Positions 12,569 to 21,486 of a stretch of 38,873 nt of DNA are shown one piece after another (the first letter of the stretch is position 1; every line of letters begins with the position of its first letter). A program made the translations under genes and the position numbers. This DNA comes from Pseudomonadota bacterium (lineage in GTDB: Bacteria > Pseudomonadota > Alphaproteobacteria > Acetobacterales > Acetobacteraceae). The DNA lies in the NCBI GenBank assembly GCA_019352115.1, contig JABBNW010000013.1:1-38873 (forward strand), in the 5' to 3' direction. The notes beneath the pieces are model-generated. The model saw nothing but the letters and a program-made list of their open reading frames with translations. It did not search any database and had not been told where the DNA came from.

Positions 12569-13705
12569 TTACGCCCGCAGGAGCGACACGACGATTTCGA
12601 CCGCGATCAGCACCAGGATGACAATCTCCAGCAGCTCGGCGCGCGCACCGGCGGCCTCGTCGTGCAGCGCGGTGTAAGTCGCGCGGATGATGGCAAGCTT
12701 GCGGTCCACGGCGGCACTGACGTTGGGTACCCTGAACAGGTCCATGGCGGCGGCGTACACCCGCGCGAGATAGACATCCTCGGTCACCTGCAGGGCATTA
12801 TCAACCCGCTCGGCAAGCTCGCTGACCTCGGCAACCAGACTGTGCAGGCCGCGGGCGAGGCGTGCATAGCGGCGGGCAGCCAGGAAGTTGGTGTGCCGCC
12901 GTGCCGCTTCGGCCATGTCGCGCATGCGCGGCAACTCGGCATCGAGCATCTCGTCATAGGTGCGCATTTCTAACAACTGGGCGTTGGCCATTTCCAGCAC
13001 ATCGGCGACGTCGGTCTCGTGACGCGGCTCGTAGATGAAGGCACGGTCCCAGGTAATCGCCACCAGGTCGTCGGGGTAATAGGAGAAGCGGTGCCGCAGC
13101 AGATCGCGCCGTGCGCCTTCCGACAGCGGCCGCTCCTCGCCGGCGAGCAACGGGATGAGATCGGCGCGCTGCTGCAGGGCCTCGGCGGTAATCGGCTCCT
13201 CGAACGCGTCCACCACGGCCAGCAGGTAATCCTCCTGCAGCGGCACCGCGGTCGGGTGGTCGAGTGCATCCCCGAGCAGACCACGGAGCTTCGCCAGCAC
13301 TCCCTCCCACACGTCGGCCGGTGCGGCGGGGCCGACGGCCTGGTCGGTCCGGTTCACGAGCCGGGTGAAGCGGCTCCAGGACAGGTCCTGCACCGGCAGC
13401 CGCAGGGACAGCGCGGCGATGCCGAAATCATAGAGCCGCACGCCGACTGCCGCATCGATGCGCGCGGCACCGATGTCGAGCGCCACGGTTCCGAACTCCA
13501 GGGTCAGCGGCGCGACACCGAAGGCGACCGCCTTTGCGGGCGTTCGGACCAACCGGCTGCGCGTGCTTGCGCCCTGCGTGCTTGCGCTCTCGGGGCGGCG
13601 CGCCCACAGCGTCTCGGCACGTTTCAGGTCGATCTCGTTGGCAAGGTCGAACAGGCGCAGCGCGACCACCTGCCCCGACCGCACCATGAGTTCGCTCCCG
13701 GTCAT
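12569..13705 (-). CDS. RMD1/YagE (DUF155)-like protein with a C-terminal membrane anchor
   Basis: This 378-aa protein starts at the ATG complementary to 13703-13705, after GAGGAGCCGGAC. The middle has HRFSYYPDDLVAITWDRAFIYEP-like sequence and then a long helical region (LEMRTYDEMLDAELPRMRDM, and further on A-R-L-A-R-G-L-H-S-L). One C-terminal transmembrane helix ends it (LLEIVILVLIAVEIVVSLL). An acidic LE before a hydrophobic I/L/V-I-E helix is the hallmark of RMD1/DUF155 proteins, whose bacterial role is unknown. It lies 101 bp downstream of the decarboxylase on the same strand and may be co-transcribed. Sequence similarity is recognised from the C-terminal half only; the N-terminal half is unassigned. 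Confidence 0.55.
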   Translation of the reverse strand: MTGSELMVRSGQVVALRLFDLANEIDLKRAETLWARRPESASTQGASTRSRLVRTPAKAVAFGVAPLTLEFGTVALDIGAARIDAAVGVRLYDFGIAALSLRLPVQDLSWSRFTRLVNRTDQAVGPAAPADVWEGVLAKLRGLLGDALDHPTAVPLQEDYLLAVVDAFEEPITAEALQQRADLIPLLAGEERPLSEGARRDLLRHRFSYYPDDLVAITWDRAFIYEPRHETDVADVLEMANAQLLEMRTYDEMLDAELPRMRDMAEAARRHTNFLAARRYARLARGLHSLVAEVSELAERVDNALQVTEDVYLARVYAAAMDLFRVPNVSAAVDRKLAIIRATYTALHDEAAGARAELLEIVILVLIAVEIVVSLLRA

Positions 13706-13806
13706 GTCCGGCTCCTCCGTCCTGCCGCCCAAGCCGGGTATGGGCGTTTGCGCCCCCGCAGGCCAGACGCGCCCCCGATCGGCGGTCGGGGGACCGCGCG
13801 GGGGGA

Positions 13807-16158
13807 TCAGGGCTCGCGCGCGACGTAGGTCCAGAACCGCACCGACCCATCCGGTCCGGTCTCGCGGTAGATGCCCTGGATCTCCGTCTCGAAGCCGAGG
13901 AACAGGTTGGCGGCGCGCTCGAACGCGGCCAGGTAGGCCAGCATCGGCGCGGCGCGCGCGTCCAGCCGCTCGCCCGGGATGATCGCGGCGATACCGGGCG
14001 GATAGACCACCCACAAGGTCGTGGCGATGCGCCCGGCTGCCTCGCTGACCGGCACGTAGTCGACCGCGTTGCGCACCAGGCACTGCATCGCCTCGGCGGG
14101 CAGTAGCGCCGGGGTGGGGAAATGTTCCGCGCGGAACTGCGCCCGTTGCAGGGCGCTGATGCCGGCATCGCGGAAGAAGCCGTGCATCTCGGCGCACAGG
14201 TCGGCCAGCCGCACGCCGCGATAGCGCTGCGGGCGGGCGCGCACGAATTCCGGCATTGCCTCCTCCAGCGACACGTTGTCGTCGTGCAGCCGCTTGAAGA
14301 ACACCAGCGCGCTGATCAGGTTGCCCGCCTTGCTGCTCTCCACGCCCGGGGTGAGCAGGAACAGGATCGAGTTGAGGTCGTGCTTTTCCGGCACGATGCG
14401 GTTCTCGCGCAGCCAGGCCGCGAGGATCGGCGCCGGCACGCCGTGTTCTGCATAGCTGCCACCCGGGCGGTCGAAGCCCGGCGTCAGCAAAGTGAGCTTG
14501 TTCGGGTCGGTCATCGCCCAGCCATCGGCCACGTGGCGAAACCCGTGCCAGGCGGCCCCCGGCGCCAGCGCCCAGAACGCGGGGTCGGCGGCCAGGGCGT
14601 CGGTGGGCACATCCTCCCACGCCACCTCCCGCGGGCCGTCCGCGCCGGCCAGCACGACCGTATCGGGCACGAACGGGTCGAAGAACCAGCGCCGCGCCGG
14701 GTCGGCCTCGCGCTGCTCGAACTCGCGGCGGATCGCGCGCAGCTTCTTGCGCAGTTCGATGCCCAGGCGGATGGTATCGTCCCACAGCACCTCGCCGCTG
14801 CGGCCCTTCATCATCTGCGCGCCGACATCGAGGCTGGCGAACAGCGGGTAGAAGGGCGAGGTGCTGGCGTGCATCATGAACACCTCGTTCAGCCGCCGGT
14901 GTTCGAGCCGCCGCCCCTGGCCGCGCAGGTGTGAGTCGCGGACGTGGATCTGGCTCGCCTGGCTGAGGCCGGCGAGTTGCTTGTGGGTCGACTGGGTGGC
15001 GAAGATGCCGGGCGCGCGCGCATCGAGGTCGCAGAGGCCCATGGCGAAACGGCCACGATAGAGCGGGTGGAACTTCATGAATCCGGCCCAGGCCTCGTCG
15101 AACAGCACGTAGTCGCAGAGATGGCCGATGCGATCGATGATGCGGTCCGCCGCGTAGATCGTGCCGTCATAGGTGCATTGCTGGATCACCGCCGCGCGGA
15201 ACGGCCGCTCGCGTCGCCATGCGTCGGGGTCCTGCACGAACGGATGGGTGCGGATATGTTCGCGGATCGCGGCTTCGTCGAGCGCCTCGGGGTCGATCGG
15301 GCCGATCAGTCCGTGGGCGTTGCGGTCGGCCGGCAGGTAGATCGGGATGCCGCCGCCCAGGAACAACGCACCGTGATGCGCCGCCTTGTGGTTGTTGCGG
15401 TCGAACAGAACAAGGTCGCCCGGCGCCACCAGCGCCTGCAGGACGACCTTGTTCGACATCGAGGTGCCGTTGAGGACGAAATAGGTGCGCTCCGCGCCGA
15501 ACACCTCCGCCGCGGCGCGTTGCGCGGCCAGCGCCGGGCCCTCGTGCACCAACAGGTCGCCCAGCTCGACCACCGAATTGTCGAGATCGTCGCGGAACAG
15601 CGCCTCGCCGAGATGATCGACGAAAATGCGCCCGATCGGGCTTCGCGCATAGAACATCCCGCCGTTGTGGCCGGGGCAGGTCCAGAGCTGGTTGCCTTCC
15701 TCCGCATAGTCGACAAGCGCGCCGAAGAAGGGGGTTTTCAGGCTCTCCGCGTACTGGCGCAGCCGGCCCGCCAGGGTCTTGGCGATATATTCGGGGGTTT
15801 CCTCGGCCAGGAACACATAACCGTCGGCCTCGTGGATCACGTCGGTCGGGATGTCCTCCAGCCGATGATGGCGAACCAGGATGTAGATCGGCGTCTCCAG
15901 CCCGCGCCGGCGGATGAACTGCACGAGCGCCGCCAGCTTGCCCTGTGGACCGCGCTTGCCCCAGTCGATCAGCACGCAGCCGATCGCGGAGTCGGTCCGG
16001 ATCACGAGTTCGGCATCGTCGGACTTGCGCGCCTTCACTACGGTGAAGCCGATGCGTCCGATCTCCTCGATGATCTGTGCGAGCCGCTGACCCTCGAGAT
16101 CGTCGGCATCGAAGGCGGGGGCACAGACCAGGAACTTGAATCGGCGCTCGTATTCCAT
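13807..16158 (-). CDS. Orn/Lys/Arg decarboxylase, PLP-dependent (probably ornithine decarboxylase)
   Basis: This 783-aa fold-III decarboxylase has three parts. The N-terminal flavodoxin-like wing domain covers about residues 1-130. The PLP core shows the PGHNGG motif, V-L-N-G-T-S-M-S-N-K, the VLFDEAWAGF Asp strand and the Schiff-base Lys at about residue 393 in STHKQLAGLSQ. The C-terminal domain carries the LTPGVE and YPPGIAAIIPGER blocks. It decarboxylates a basic amino acid to a diamine. The family cannot be split into ornithine, lysine or arginine forms by eye. The divergent homospermidine synthase, which needs putrescine, favours ornithine. The length is slightly above E. coli SpeF/AdiA (about 730-755 aa). 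Confidence 0.88.
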   Translation of the reverse strand: MEYERRFKFLVCAPAFDADDLEGQRLAQIIEEIGRIGFTVVKARKSDDAELVIRTDSAIGCVLIDWGKRGPQGKLAALVQFIRRRGLETPIYILVRHHRLEDIPTDVIHEADGYVFLAEETPEYIAKTLAGRLRQYAESLKTPFFGALVDYAEEGNQLWTCPGHNGGMFYARSPIGRIFVDHLGEALFRDDLDNSVVELGDLLVHEGPALAAQRAAAEVFGAERTYFVLNGTSMSNKVVLQALVAPGDLVLFDRNNHKAAHHGALFLGGGIPIYLPADRNAHGLIGPIDPEALDEAAIREHIRTHPFVQDPDAWRRERPFRAAVIQQCTYDGTIYAADRIIDRIGHLCDYVLFDEAWAGFMKFHPLYRGRFAMGLCDLDARAPGIFATQSTHKQLAGLSQASQIHVRDSHLRGQGRRLEHRRLNEVFMMHASTSPFYPLFASLDVGAQMMKGRSGEVLWDDTIRLGIELRKKLRAIRREFEQREADPARRWFFDPFVPDTVVLAGADGPREVAWEDVPTDALAADPAFWALAPGAAWHGFRHVADGWAMTDPNKLTLLTPGFDRPGGSYAEHGVPAPILAAWLRENRIVPEKHDLNSILFLLTPGVESSKAGNLISALVFFKRLHDDNVSLEEAMPEFVRARPQRYRGVRLADLCAEMHGFFRDAGISALQRAQFRAEHFPTPALLPAEAMQCLVRNAVDYVPVSEAAGRIATTLWVVYPPGIAAIIPGERLDARAAPMLAYLAAFERAANLFLGFETEIQGIYRETGPDGSVRFWTYVAREP

Positions 16159-16315
16159 TGCTGTCCCTGCCTTTGATCCGCCGCCGCCATACCGTAAAAT
16201 CCGCCCGGCGTTTGTGTCAGTTCGATGTCAACGCGATACCGCGTGCCAAGCCGACGGCCGTCTTCTATAGAGGCGCTGCCATCATCCGACACGACAGCAG
16301 AAGAATGAGGATGCG

Positions 16316-17716
16316 ATGAAGCACGTCGCCTTCGGCGGCCGACTGGTCATGGTCGGCTGCGGCAGCATCGGCCAGGGGGTGCTGCCGCTCCTCCTCCGCC
16401 ACATCGACATCGCGCCGGAGCAGGTCACCATCCTGACCGCGGACGAGCGAGGAGCCACAGTCGCGGCGGAGGCGGGCATCCGGCGCATCGTCGCGCCGCT
16501 GGAGCGCGGGAATTACCAGGCGGTGCTGCGGCCGCTGCTCGGACCAGGCGATTTCCTGCTGAACCTGTCGGTGGACGTGTCCTCGGTCGCGCTCATCGCG
16601 CTCGCGCGCGCGCTTGGCGCACTCTACCTCGACACCTGCACCGAGCCCTGGGCGGGCGGCTACACCGACCCCGCGCTTAACCCGTCGCAGCGCTCCAACT
16701 ACGCGTTGCGGGAAAGCGCGCTGGCCCTGCGCGCGGGGCCCGGCCCCACCGCGGTCCTGACGCACGGCGCCAATCCGGGCCTCGTTTCGCATTTCGTGAA
16801 GGCGGCGCTGCTGCGGATCGCGCACGACACCGGCACGCCGGCGACGCCGCCGGCGACGCGCGGGGACTGGGCGCTGCTCGCCGAGCGGCTCGGCATCAAG
16901 GCGATCCATATCGCCGAGCGCGATACGCAGGTCGCTAACCGGGCGAAGGCGCCGGACGAGTTCGTCAATACCTGGTCGATCGACGGCTTCGTGGGCGAGG
17001 GCTGCCAGCCGGCCGAGCTGGGCTGGGGCACGCACGAGCGCGCGCTGCCGCCGGACGGGCGGCGGCACGAGTTCGGCTGCGATGCGGCGATCTACCTGCT
17101 GCGCCCGGGCGCCTCCACGCGGGTGCGGACCTGGACGCCGCTTGCCGGACCGATCCACGGCTTCCTGATCACCCATAACGAATCCATCTCGATCGCGGAC
17201 TACTACACGGTGCGGCAGGACGGCGCCGTTCGCTACCGCCCGACCGTGCACTATGCTTATCACCCGTGCGACGACGCTGTACTGTCGCTGCACGAACTGG
17301 CGGGGCGCAACTGGAACGTCCAGGCCCGCCAACGGCTGATGATGGACGAGATCACTTGCGGCAGCGACGAGCTGGGCGTGCTGCTGCTGGGCCACGCGAA
17401 GGGCGCGTTCTGGTACGGCTCGCGGCTGTCGATCGGGGAGGCGCGAGGCCTCGTGCCGTACAACAACGCCACCAGCCTGCAAGTCACCGCCGCCGTGCTC
17501 GCCGGCGTGGTCTGGGCGATCGAGCACCCCGGTCTCGGCGTGGTGGAGGCCGACGAGCTGGATCACGCCAGGATCCTGGAGATCTGCCGGCCCTATCTGG
17601 GCGAACTGGCCGGCGCCTACTCCGGCTGGACGCCGCTGGCCGACCGCGGCCGTCTGTTCCCTGAAGACATCGATATCACCGACCCGTGGCAATTCCGCAA
17701 CGTGCGGGTGGGATGA
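16316..17716 (+). CDS. hss: Homospermidine synthase
   Basis: This 466-aa cytosolic NAD-dependent enzyme makes sym-homospermidine from two putrescines, or from putrescine plus spermidine. Visible are the N-terminal dinucleotide fold (LVMVGCGSIGQGVLPLLLRH), L-D-T-C-T-E-P-W-A-G-G-Y, V-L-T-H-G-A-N-P-G-L-V-S-H, and the ITHNESISIADYYT, Y-A-Y-H-P-C-D-D-A and LVPYNNATSLQVTAAVLAGV blocks typical of bacterial Hss. The ATG at 16316 has an AATGAGG-type ribosome site. The gene is divergent from the decarboxylase across 157 bp that should hold both promoters. Homospermidine is the main long polyamine in many alphaproteobacteria, so the pair forms a complete ornithine-to-homospermidine route. Confidence 0.95.
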   Translation: MKHVAFGGRLVMVGCGSIGQGVLPLLLRHIDIAPEQVTILTADERGATVAAEAGIRRIVAPLERGNYQAVLRPLLGPGDFLLNLSVDVSSVALIALARALGALYLDTCTEPWAGGYTDPALNPSQRSNYALRESALALRAGPGPTAVLTHGANPGLVSHFVKAALLRIAHDTGTPATPPATRGDWALLAERLGIKAIHIAERDTQVANRAKAPDEFVNTWSIDGFVGEGCQPAELGWGTHERALPPDGRRHEFGCDAAIYLLRPGASTRVRTWTPLAGPIHGFLITHNESISIADYYTVRQDGAVRYRPTVHYAYHPCDDAVLSLHELAGRNWNVQARQRLMMDEITCGSDELGVLLLGHAKGAFWYGSRLSIGEARGLVPYNNATSLQVTAAVLAGVVWAIEHPGLGVVEADELDHARILEICRPYLGELAGAYSGWTPLADRGRLFPEDIDITDPWQFRNVRVG

Positions 17717-17996
17717 TGCCTCGGGGTTCGTCCGCCGGTCGCGGCGCCGGAGCGCCGATGGCTGCCCTGACGGATCGCGGCGATAGCGGAATTGCGGTTT
17801 GTCCGGTATCCTGCCGATCGCGCACGGGAAGCCGAGTTGGATCATGCTTCGCCAGTACATGATCGCCAGCGGCTCGAACATGATGGATTTTGTGATCCCC
17901 CCTCCGCTCAGCCGCCCAGCCAGGCCGGCCTCTTCCAGGTGGGCCAACGACGGCACGACCGCGCGCGACAGCCCGATCCAAGCCGCGACGTCCCCG

Positions 17997-18713
17997 ATGC
18001 CGGCGTCGGGGATCGTCTACGCGATCGGCGACATTCATGGCATGGACGATCTGCTGGCGCGCCTGCTGGCCGCGATCGCCGCCGACAGGCCGGACAAGAC
18101 GACCCCGTACACCGTTGTGTTTCTCGGTGATGTCGTCAACCAGGGGGCACAGACGCGGCAAGTGCTGCAATGGCTCATCGCCGGTCCTGCGCACGCTGCG
18201 AGACGGTGGATAGTGCTCCGCGGCAATCACGAGCAGGCGATGCTCGACGCGTTGACCAGAGCCGACGAGGACAGCTTCCGCCGCCGACTGAGATCAGGCG
18301 GTATGCGCACGCTCGCGTCCTACGGCGGAACCCGGAGGGATGCGTCGCCGTCGCGCGCCCGCGCTTTGGTTGGCGAGGATCATCTGGACTTCCTGGCGTC
18401 GCTGCCGTTGACCCACGTGGCCGGCGGTCACTCGTTCGTCCATGCCGGCGTGGCCCCTGGGGTGTCATTGGCCGAGCAGTCGCCGCCCCCGCTGATGAAC
18501 ATCCGCGGCGCGTTCCTGAGGAAGCGGCACGGGCTGCCGTACACCGCCGTTCACGGGAATACGCCGACCACCGGGGAGCCATGGATCGGACCTGGCTGGA
18601 TCGGCGCCGGCTCGGGCGCCTGCGTGACGGGGATCCTCACGTCCATTGCCATCGATACCGCAACGCGCCAGCGTCGGTTTCTGCGCGTGTCGGTCCCGGT
18701 CATGTCGCCATGA
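17997..18713 (+). CDS. PPP-family metallophosphatase
   Basis: This is a calcineurin-like phosphatase of about 238 aa from the ATG at 17997. The frame is open back to 17799, but the added segment has no recognisable domain, so I prefer the later start. Metal-binding motifs in order are GDIHG, FLGDVVNQG, RGNHE and HAGVAPG. The second motif normally reads GDxVDRG; here Gln replaces the Arg that contacts phosphate. Bacterial PPP enzymes hydrolyse phosphoproteins or dinucleoside polyphosphates (ApaH type). The stop overlaps the next ATG by ATGA, so it is translationally coupled to the CYTH-CHAD gene, which hints at a shared polyphosphate substrate. Confidence 0.8.
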   Translation: MPASGIVYAIGDIHGMDDLLARLLAAIAADRPDKTTPYTVVFLGDVVNQGAQTRQVLQWLIAGPAHAARRWIVLRGNHEQAMLDALTRADEDSFRRRLRSGGMRTLASYGGTRRDASPSRARALVGEDHLDFLASLPLTHVAGGHSFVHAGVAPGVSLAEQSPPPLMNIRGAFLRKRHGLPYTAVHGNTPTTGEPWIGPGWIGAGSGACVTGILTSIAIDTATRQRRFLRVSVPVMSP

Positions 18714-20449
18714 AGCCACCGGTCCCGGGCGTATCGGCGCCGGCGCACATGCCACCAAAGCTCGATTCTGCACGGAAACACGCTGATGATGCTCATCGCC
18801 TGCGGAAACCCACCCCTGAGATGAAAAACCAGACTTCCGCGGCGGCACTGGCGGCAGGGCCGCCGTCGGCGCCGGCACCGAGGCGCCGATCCGATGCCCG
18901 CGAGGTCGAGTTGAAGTTCCTCGTTACCGAAGCTGCGCTCAAGGCCGTGCAGCAATCCGCACTGTTCGGCAGTCCCACCCGCCGTCCCGCACAGCGACTG
19001 CGGTCCGTCTATTTCGATACCGAGCACGCGGATCTGTGGCGCCACCGTACGTTCCTGCGCGTGCGCGGCCAGCGAGGTGCGCGGCTGCTGGCATTGAAGG
19101 TTGACGGCGCCGATCCCACGAACCCCTTCCTGCGCCACGAGATCGAGGTGCCATCACCGTCCGCCGACCCAGATCCGGCGGCGCTGGGCGAGGCGGTCGC
19201 GGCCGAGATCGAACGTGTCATCGAGGGCCGGCCGCTGCTGCCGCGTTTCACGACCGATATCCGGCGCACGATGCACCGGGTCACGTTGGGGGGGAGTGAG
19301 ATCGAAGTGGCCTTCGATGCCGGATCGATCAGCGCCGGGGACGCCCGCGCTCCGGTGCGGGAGATCGAGCTGGAATTGAAGTCCGGCATTGCCGCGGATC
19401 TCTTCGGCCTTGGCCTTGCACTCACCGACGTAGCTCCCGTGCGCCTCGGCGTCTTGAGCAAGGCCGAGCGCGGCATGCTGCTGAGCACCGGCGGCAGCGT
19501 AGCCGAAGTGCGGGCGGACTCTCCGGTATCGGCGGATCATTCGGTGGATGACATCATCGGCGCTACGATCGGTGCCTGCATCCGGCAGTTCATCGGCAAC
19601 TGGCCAGCCTTCGAAATGTCTGTCGGACCCGAACCGGTGCACCAGATGCGGGTTTCGATGCGCCGCCTGCGGGCTGCGCTGGCGCTGTTCCAGAGGGAGT
19701 TTCCCTGCGTCGAGTTCTGCGTGCTGCGCGGCGATGCGAAGCGGATCGCATCGGCGATGGGCGAAGCGCGGAACTGGGACGTGTTCGCCGGGCTGGTCCA
19801 GTCGGGCCCCGGAGCGGTTTTCCAGGACGAGCGCGGCCTCGAGACATTGGCGGCGGCGTGTGAGACGCATCGCACTGCCGGATACGAAACGGTGGACGCG
19901 TTGCTCAAGCACGTCGCTACGACGCGCTTTGTCCTGTCGGCGCTCTCGTTTGTGGCGCGCCGCGGCTGGCGCAATACCGTTTCGGGAGCTGACCTGCCAC
20001 GCCTTTCCTCGCCCGCAGCCGGGTTCGCGGCGCTCAGCGTCGATCGACTGCACCACAAGGTGCGCAAGCGCGGCAGGCATATCCTCGAAATGCCTCCGGG
20101 CGAGCGCCACGAGCTCCGCGTGGCGCTGAAGCGGCTGCGCTATGCGACCGATTTCTTCGGGAGCCTGTTTTCGAATACATCCGCCGTCCGCACCTATGCA
20201 CGAGCAGCGGCAAGGCTCCAGGACGTGCTTGGCGTGTTCAACGACATGGTGATGGTGAGCGAACTGGTGCAGCGCCTGCAACTGGGCGGAGACCTGTCCG
20301 CGGTCCGTGCCGCCGGTATCGTGATCGGATGGTACGGCCGCGCCGGCCAGGCCGACAACCGCGAGCTGCGCGACGCCTGGGACAGCTTCCGCAAGGCCAA
20401 GCCGTTCTGGAAGGAGGCTCTGCGAGCAGCCGCGGCTCCCGTTCGCTGA
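18710..20449 (+). CDS. CYTH-CHAD domain protein, likely inorganic triphosphatase/polyphosphate-binding
   Basis: The protein is 579 aa from the ATG overlapping the upstream stop. A later in-frame ATG at 18821 would give 542 aa and put the catalytic motif nearer the N-terminus, as is usual. The CYTH domain has the ExExK metal motif (REVELKF), SVYFDTEHADLW, FLRVRGQRG, and the paired acidic strand VREIELELKSG. The CHAD domain follows, with repeated His/Arg-rich helices (VHQMRVSMRRLRAAL, and RHELRVALKRLRYATDFF). Known CYTH enzymes cleave triphosphate or make cAMP, and CHAD domains bind polyphosphate. Products with both are usually called inorganic triphosphatases (YgiF-like). The substrate is not proven here. 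Confidence 0.9.
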   Translation: MKPPVPGVSAPAHMPPKLDSARKHADDAHRLRKPTPEMKNQTSAAALAAGPPSAPAPRRRSDAREVELKFLVTEAALKAVQQSALFGSPTRRPAQRLRSVYFDTEHADLWRHRTFLRVRGQRGARLLALKVDGADPTNPFLRHEIEVPSPSADPDPAALGEAVAAEIERVIEGRPLLPRFTTDIRRTMHRVTLGGSEIEVAFDAGSISAGDARAPVREIELELKSGIAADLFGLGLALTDVAPVRLGVLSKAERGMLLSTGGSVAEVRADSPVSADHSVDDIIGATIGACIRQFIGNWPAFEMSVGPEPVHQMRVSMRRLRAALALFQREFPCVEFCVLRGDAKRIASAMGEARNWDVFAGLVQSGPGAVFQDERGLETLAAACETHRTAGYETVDALLKHVATTRFVLSALSFVARRGWRNTVSGADLPRLSSPAAGFAALSVDRLHHKVRKRGRHILEMPPGERHELRVALKRLRYATDFFGSLFSNTSAVRTYARAAARLQDVLGVFNDMVMVSELVQRLQLGGDLSAVRAAGIVIGWYGRAGQADNRELRDAWDSFRKAKPFWKEALRAAAAPVR

Positions 20450-20479
20450 CGCGGTCAGCCGTCGCAGACCCATCCCATG

Positions 20480-20572
20480 CGCACCAATCCCGACGGCCGC
20501 GGTATTGTCTTTGAGTTGGTCGATGCTCCTGGCGCCGAGGATGGTGCTGGTGACTTCAGGTTTTGCTAGCAG
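20480..20572 (-). pseudogene. Aldo/keto reductase C-terminal remnant
   Basis: On the minus strand the stretch reads LLAKPEVTSTILGARSIDQL followed by K-D-N-T-A-A-V-G. This is the strongly conserved cofactor-binding end of aldo/keto reductases (family form: LL-x-x-P-x-V-T-S-x-I-x-G-A-R). A TGA lies immediately upstream in frame, and the rest of the gene is missing where IS66-type sequence begins at about 20589. I read this as the end of a gene lost to IS-mediated deletion. Confidence 0.65.
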
Positions 20573-20671
20573 TCAGTCGAGATTCTACGTAACCCTCTGC
20601 CGGAGGCCGCCTGGATGCGACGCCGATCGCCACCTTAAGTAGATGTTTAAGTTGGCGCTTGAGGTGTGTTG

Positions 20672-21082
20672 ATGGACGGAGTGGTCGAGATCATCACGGG
20701 GCGGGAGCGCCGCCGTCGGTGGAGCACGGCGGAGAAGCTGCGTCTGGTGGCGGAGACCCACGAGGCTGGCACGACGATCGGCGCCGTGGCGGCACGCCAC
20801 AGCGTCTGCGAGAGCCTGTTGTTCACCTGGCGGCGACAGGTGCGCGAGGGAGTGCTGACCGCGGCGCGGACGCCGGTGTTCATGCCGGTGGACATGAGCG
20901 ATGCGGCGCCGATGGCGTCAACGGTGCCCGCGCCACAAGCGGCGCGCCCATCTCCTCCGGCGCGACCCGCCACGCCGTCCGGCCTGATCGAGATCGAGCT
21001 GGGCAACGGACGACAGTTGCGCGTCGGCAGCGATGTGAACCTGGCCGCCTTGCGGCGCGTGCTGGCGGCGCTGCGCGAATGA
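20672..21082 (+). CDS. IS66 accessory protein (TnpA-type, HTH)
   Basis: This 136-aa protein has an N-terminal HTH domain of the transposase_8/IS66 Orf1 type (RRWSTAEKLRLVAETHEAGT, then H-S-V-C-E-S-L-L-F-T-W-R-R-Q). The tail is Pro/Ala-rich and ends in an I-E-L-G-N-G-R strand and a short helix (LAALRRVLAALRE). It overlaps tnpB by ATGA, the usual IS66 coupling. It is intact but stranded, since the large transposase gene is absent. Confidence 0.85.
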   Translation: MDGVVEIITGRERRRRWSTAEKLRLVAETHEAGTTIGAVAARHSVCESLLFTWRRQVREGVLTAARTPVFMPVDMSDAAPMASTVPAPQAARPSPPARPATPSGLIEIELGNGRQLRVGSDVNLAALRRVLAALRE

Positions 21083-21396
21083 TCCCGATCGCGTCGGGCG
21101 TTCGGGTATGGCTCGCGAGCGGCCATACGGACATGCGTCGTGGGATGCGGGGTTTGGCCTTGCAGGTGCAGGAGGGTCTCGGGCGCGACCCGTTCGCGGG
21201 CGACGTCTACGTCTTCCGTGGCCGCCACAGTTCGCTGATCAAGGCGATCTGGCACGACGGCATCGGCTTGTCGCTGTATGCCAAGCGCCTGGACCGCGGC
21301 CGCTTCATCTGGCCGCAGACTGTGGATGGCGCCGTGGCGCTGACCGCCGCCCAGATGGGCTATCTGCTCGAGGGAATCGATTGGCGGAACCCGCAA
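21079..21396 (+). pseudogene. IS66 TnpB fragment
   Basis: The sequence opens MIPIASGVRVWLASGHTDMR and continues with G-R-D-P-F-A-G-D-V-Y-V-F-R-G-R, IKAIWHDGIGLSLYAKRLDR, W-P-Q-T and LEGIDWRNPQ. That is the full IS66 Orf2/TnpB core. The normal last few residues are replaced: after the Gln codon at 21394-21396 the frame continues to 21720 through unrelated IS sequence. The protein would carry a foreign C-terminus of about 108 residues. Function is unlikely without TnpC. Confidence 0.75.
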
Positions 21397-21427
21397 TCTC
21401 GCGCGACAAACAACCTGAGAATCCGTA

Positions 21428-21486
21428 TTGCCTCATCCAGGAATGCTCCCGAGCGGGCCGAGCATTGCCTCGCCAGGATGCTCCCG
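21428..21486 (+). repeat. Left terminal repeats of the rve-type IS
   Basis: TTGCCTC-N-TGCTCCCG units occur twice: 21428-21451 (TTGCCTCATCCAGGAATGCT, then CCCG) and 21465-21486 (TTGCCTCGCCAGGATGCTCC, then CG). Matching units occur inverted at 23699-23721 and 23664-23686 on the other side of the transposase gene. Both pairs point inward, so they mark the two ends of the element. The 330 bp between this end and the transposase stop holds no gene I can recognise. Confidence 0.65.

Larger units (their letters stand above)
20589..21396 (+). mobile_element. Truncated IS66-family element
   Basis: The likely left end begins GTAACCCTCTGCCGG at 20589. Two overlapping genes follow, an IS3/IS66 Orf1-type HTH protein and the start of TnpB. 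The third gene, the large TnpC transposase, is missing. Homology to TnpB stops at about 21396, where an unrelated IS end begins. The element therefore cannot move by itself. No target duplication can be judged because the right end is gone. Confidence 0.75.

Noticed and set aside
13706-14785. N-terminal extension of the RMD1-like protein to 14785
   Set aside because: This part is antiparallel-frame noise inside the decarboxylase gene on the same strand. The ATG at 13705 has a good ribosome site.
16265-17956. Long minus-strand open frame opposite homospermidine synthase
   Set aside because: It is a GC-rich antisense shadow: low-complexity Arg/Pro/Gly composition with no recognisable domain, opposite a well-supported gene. 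The part beyond the hss end (17760-17956) reads a little more like protein but matches nothing I know.
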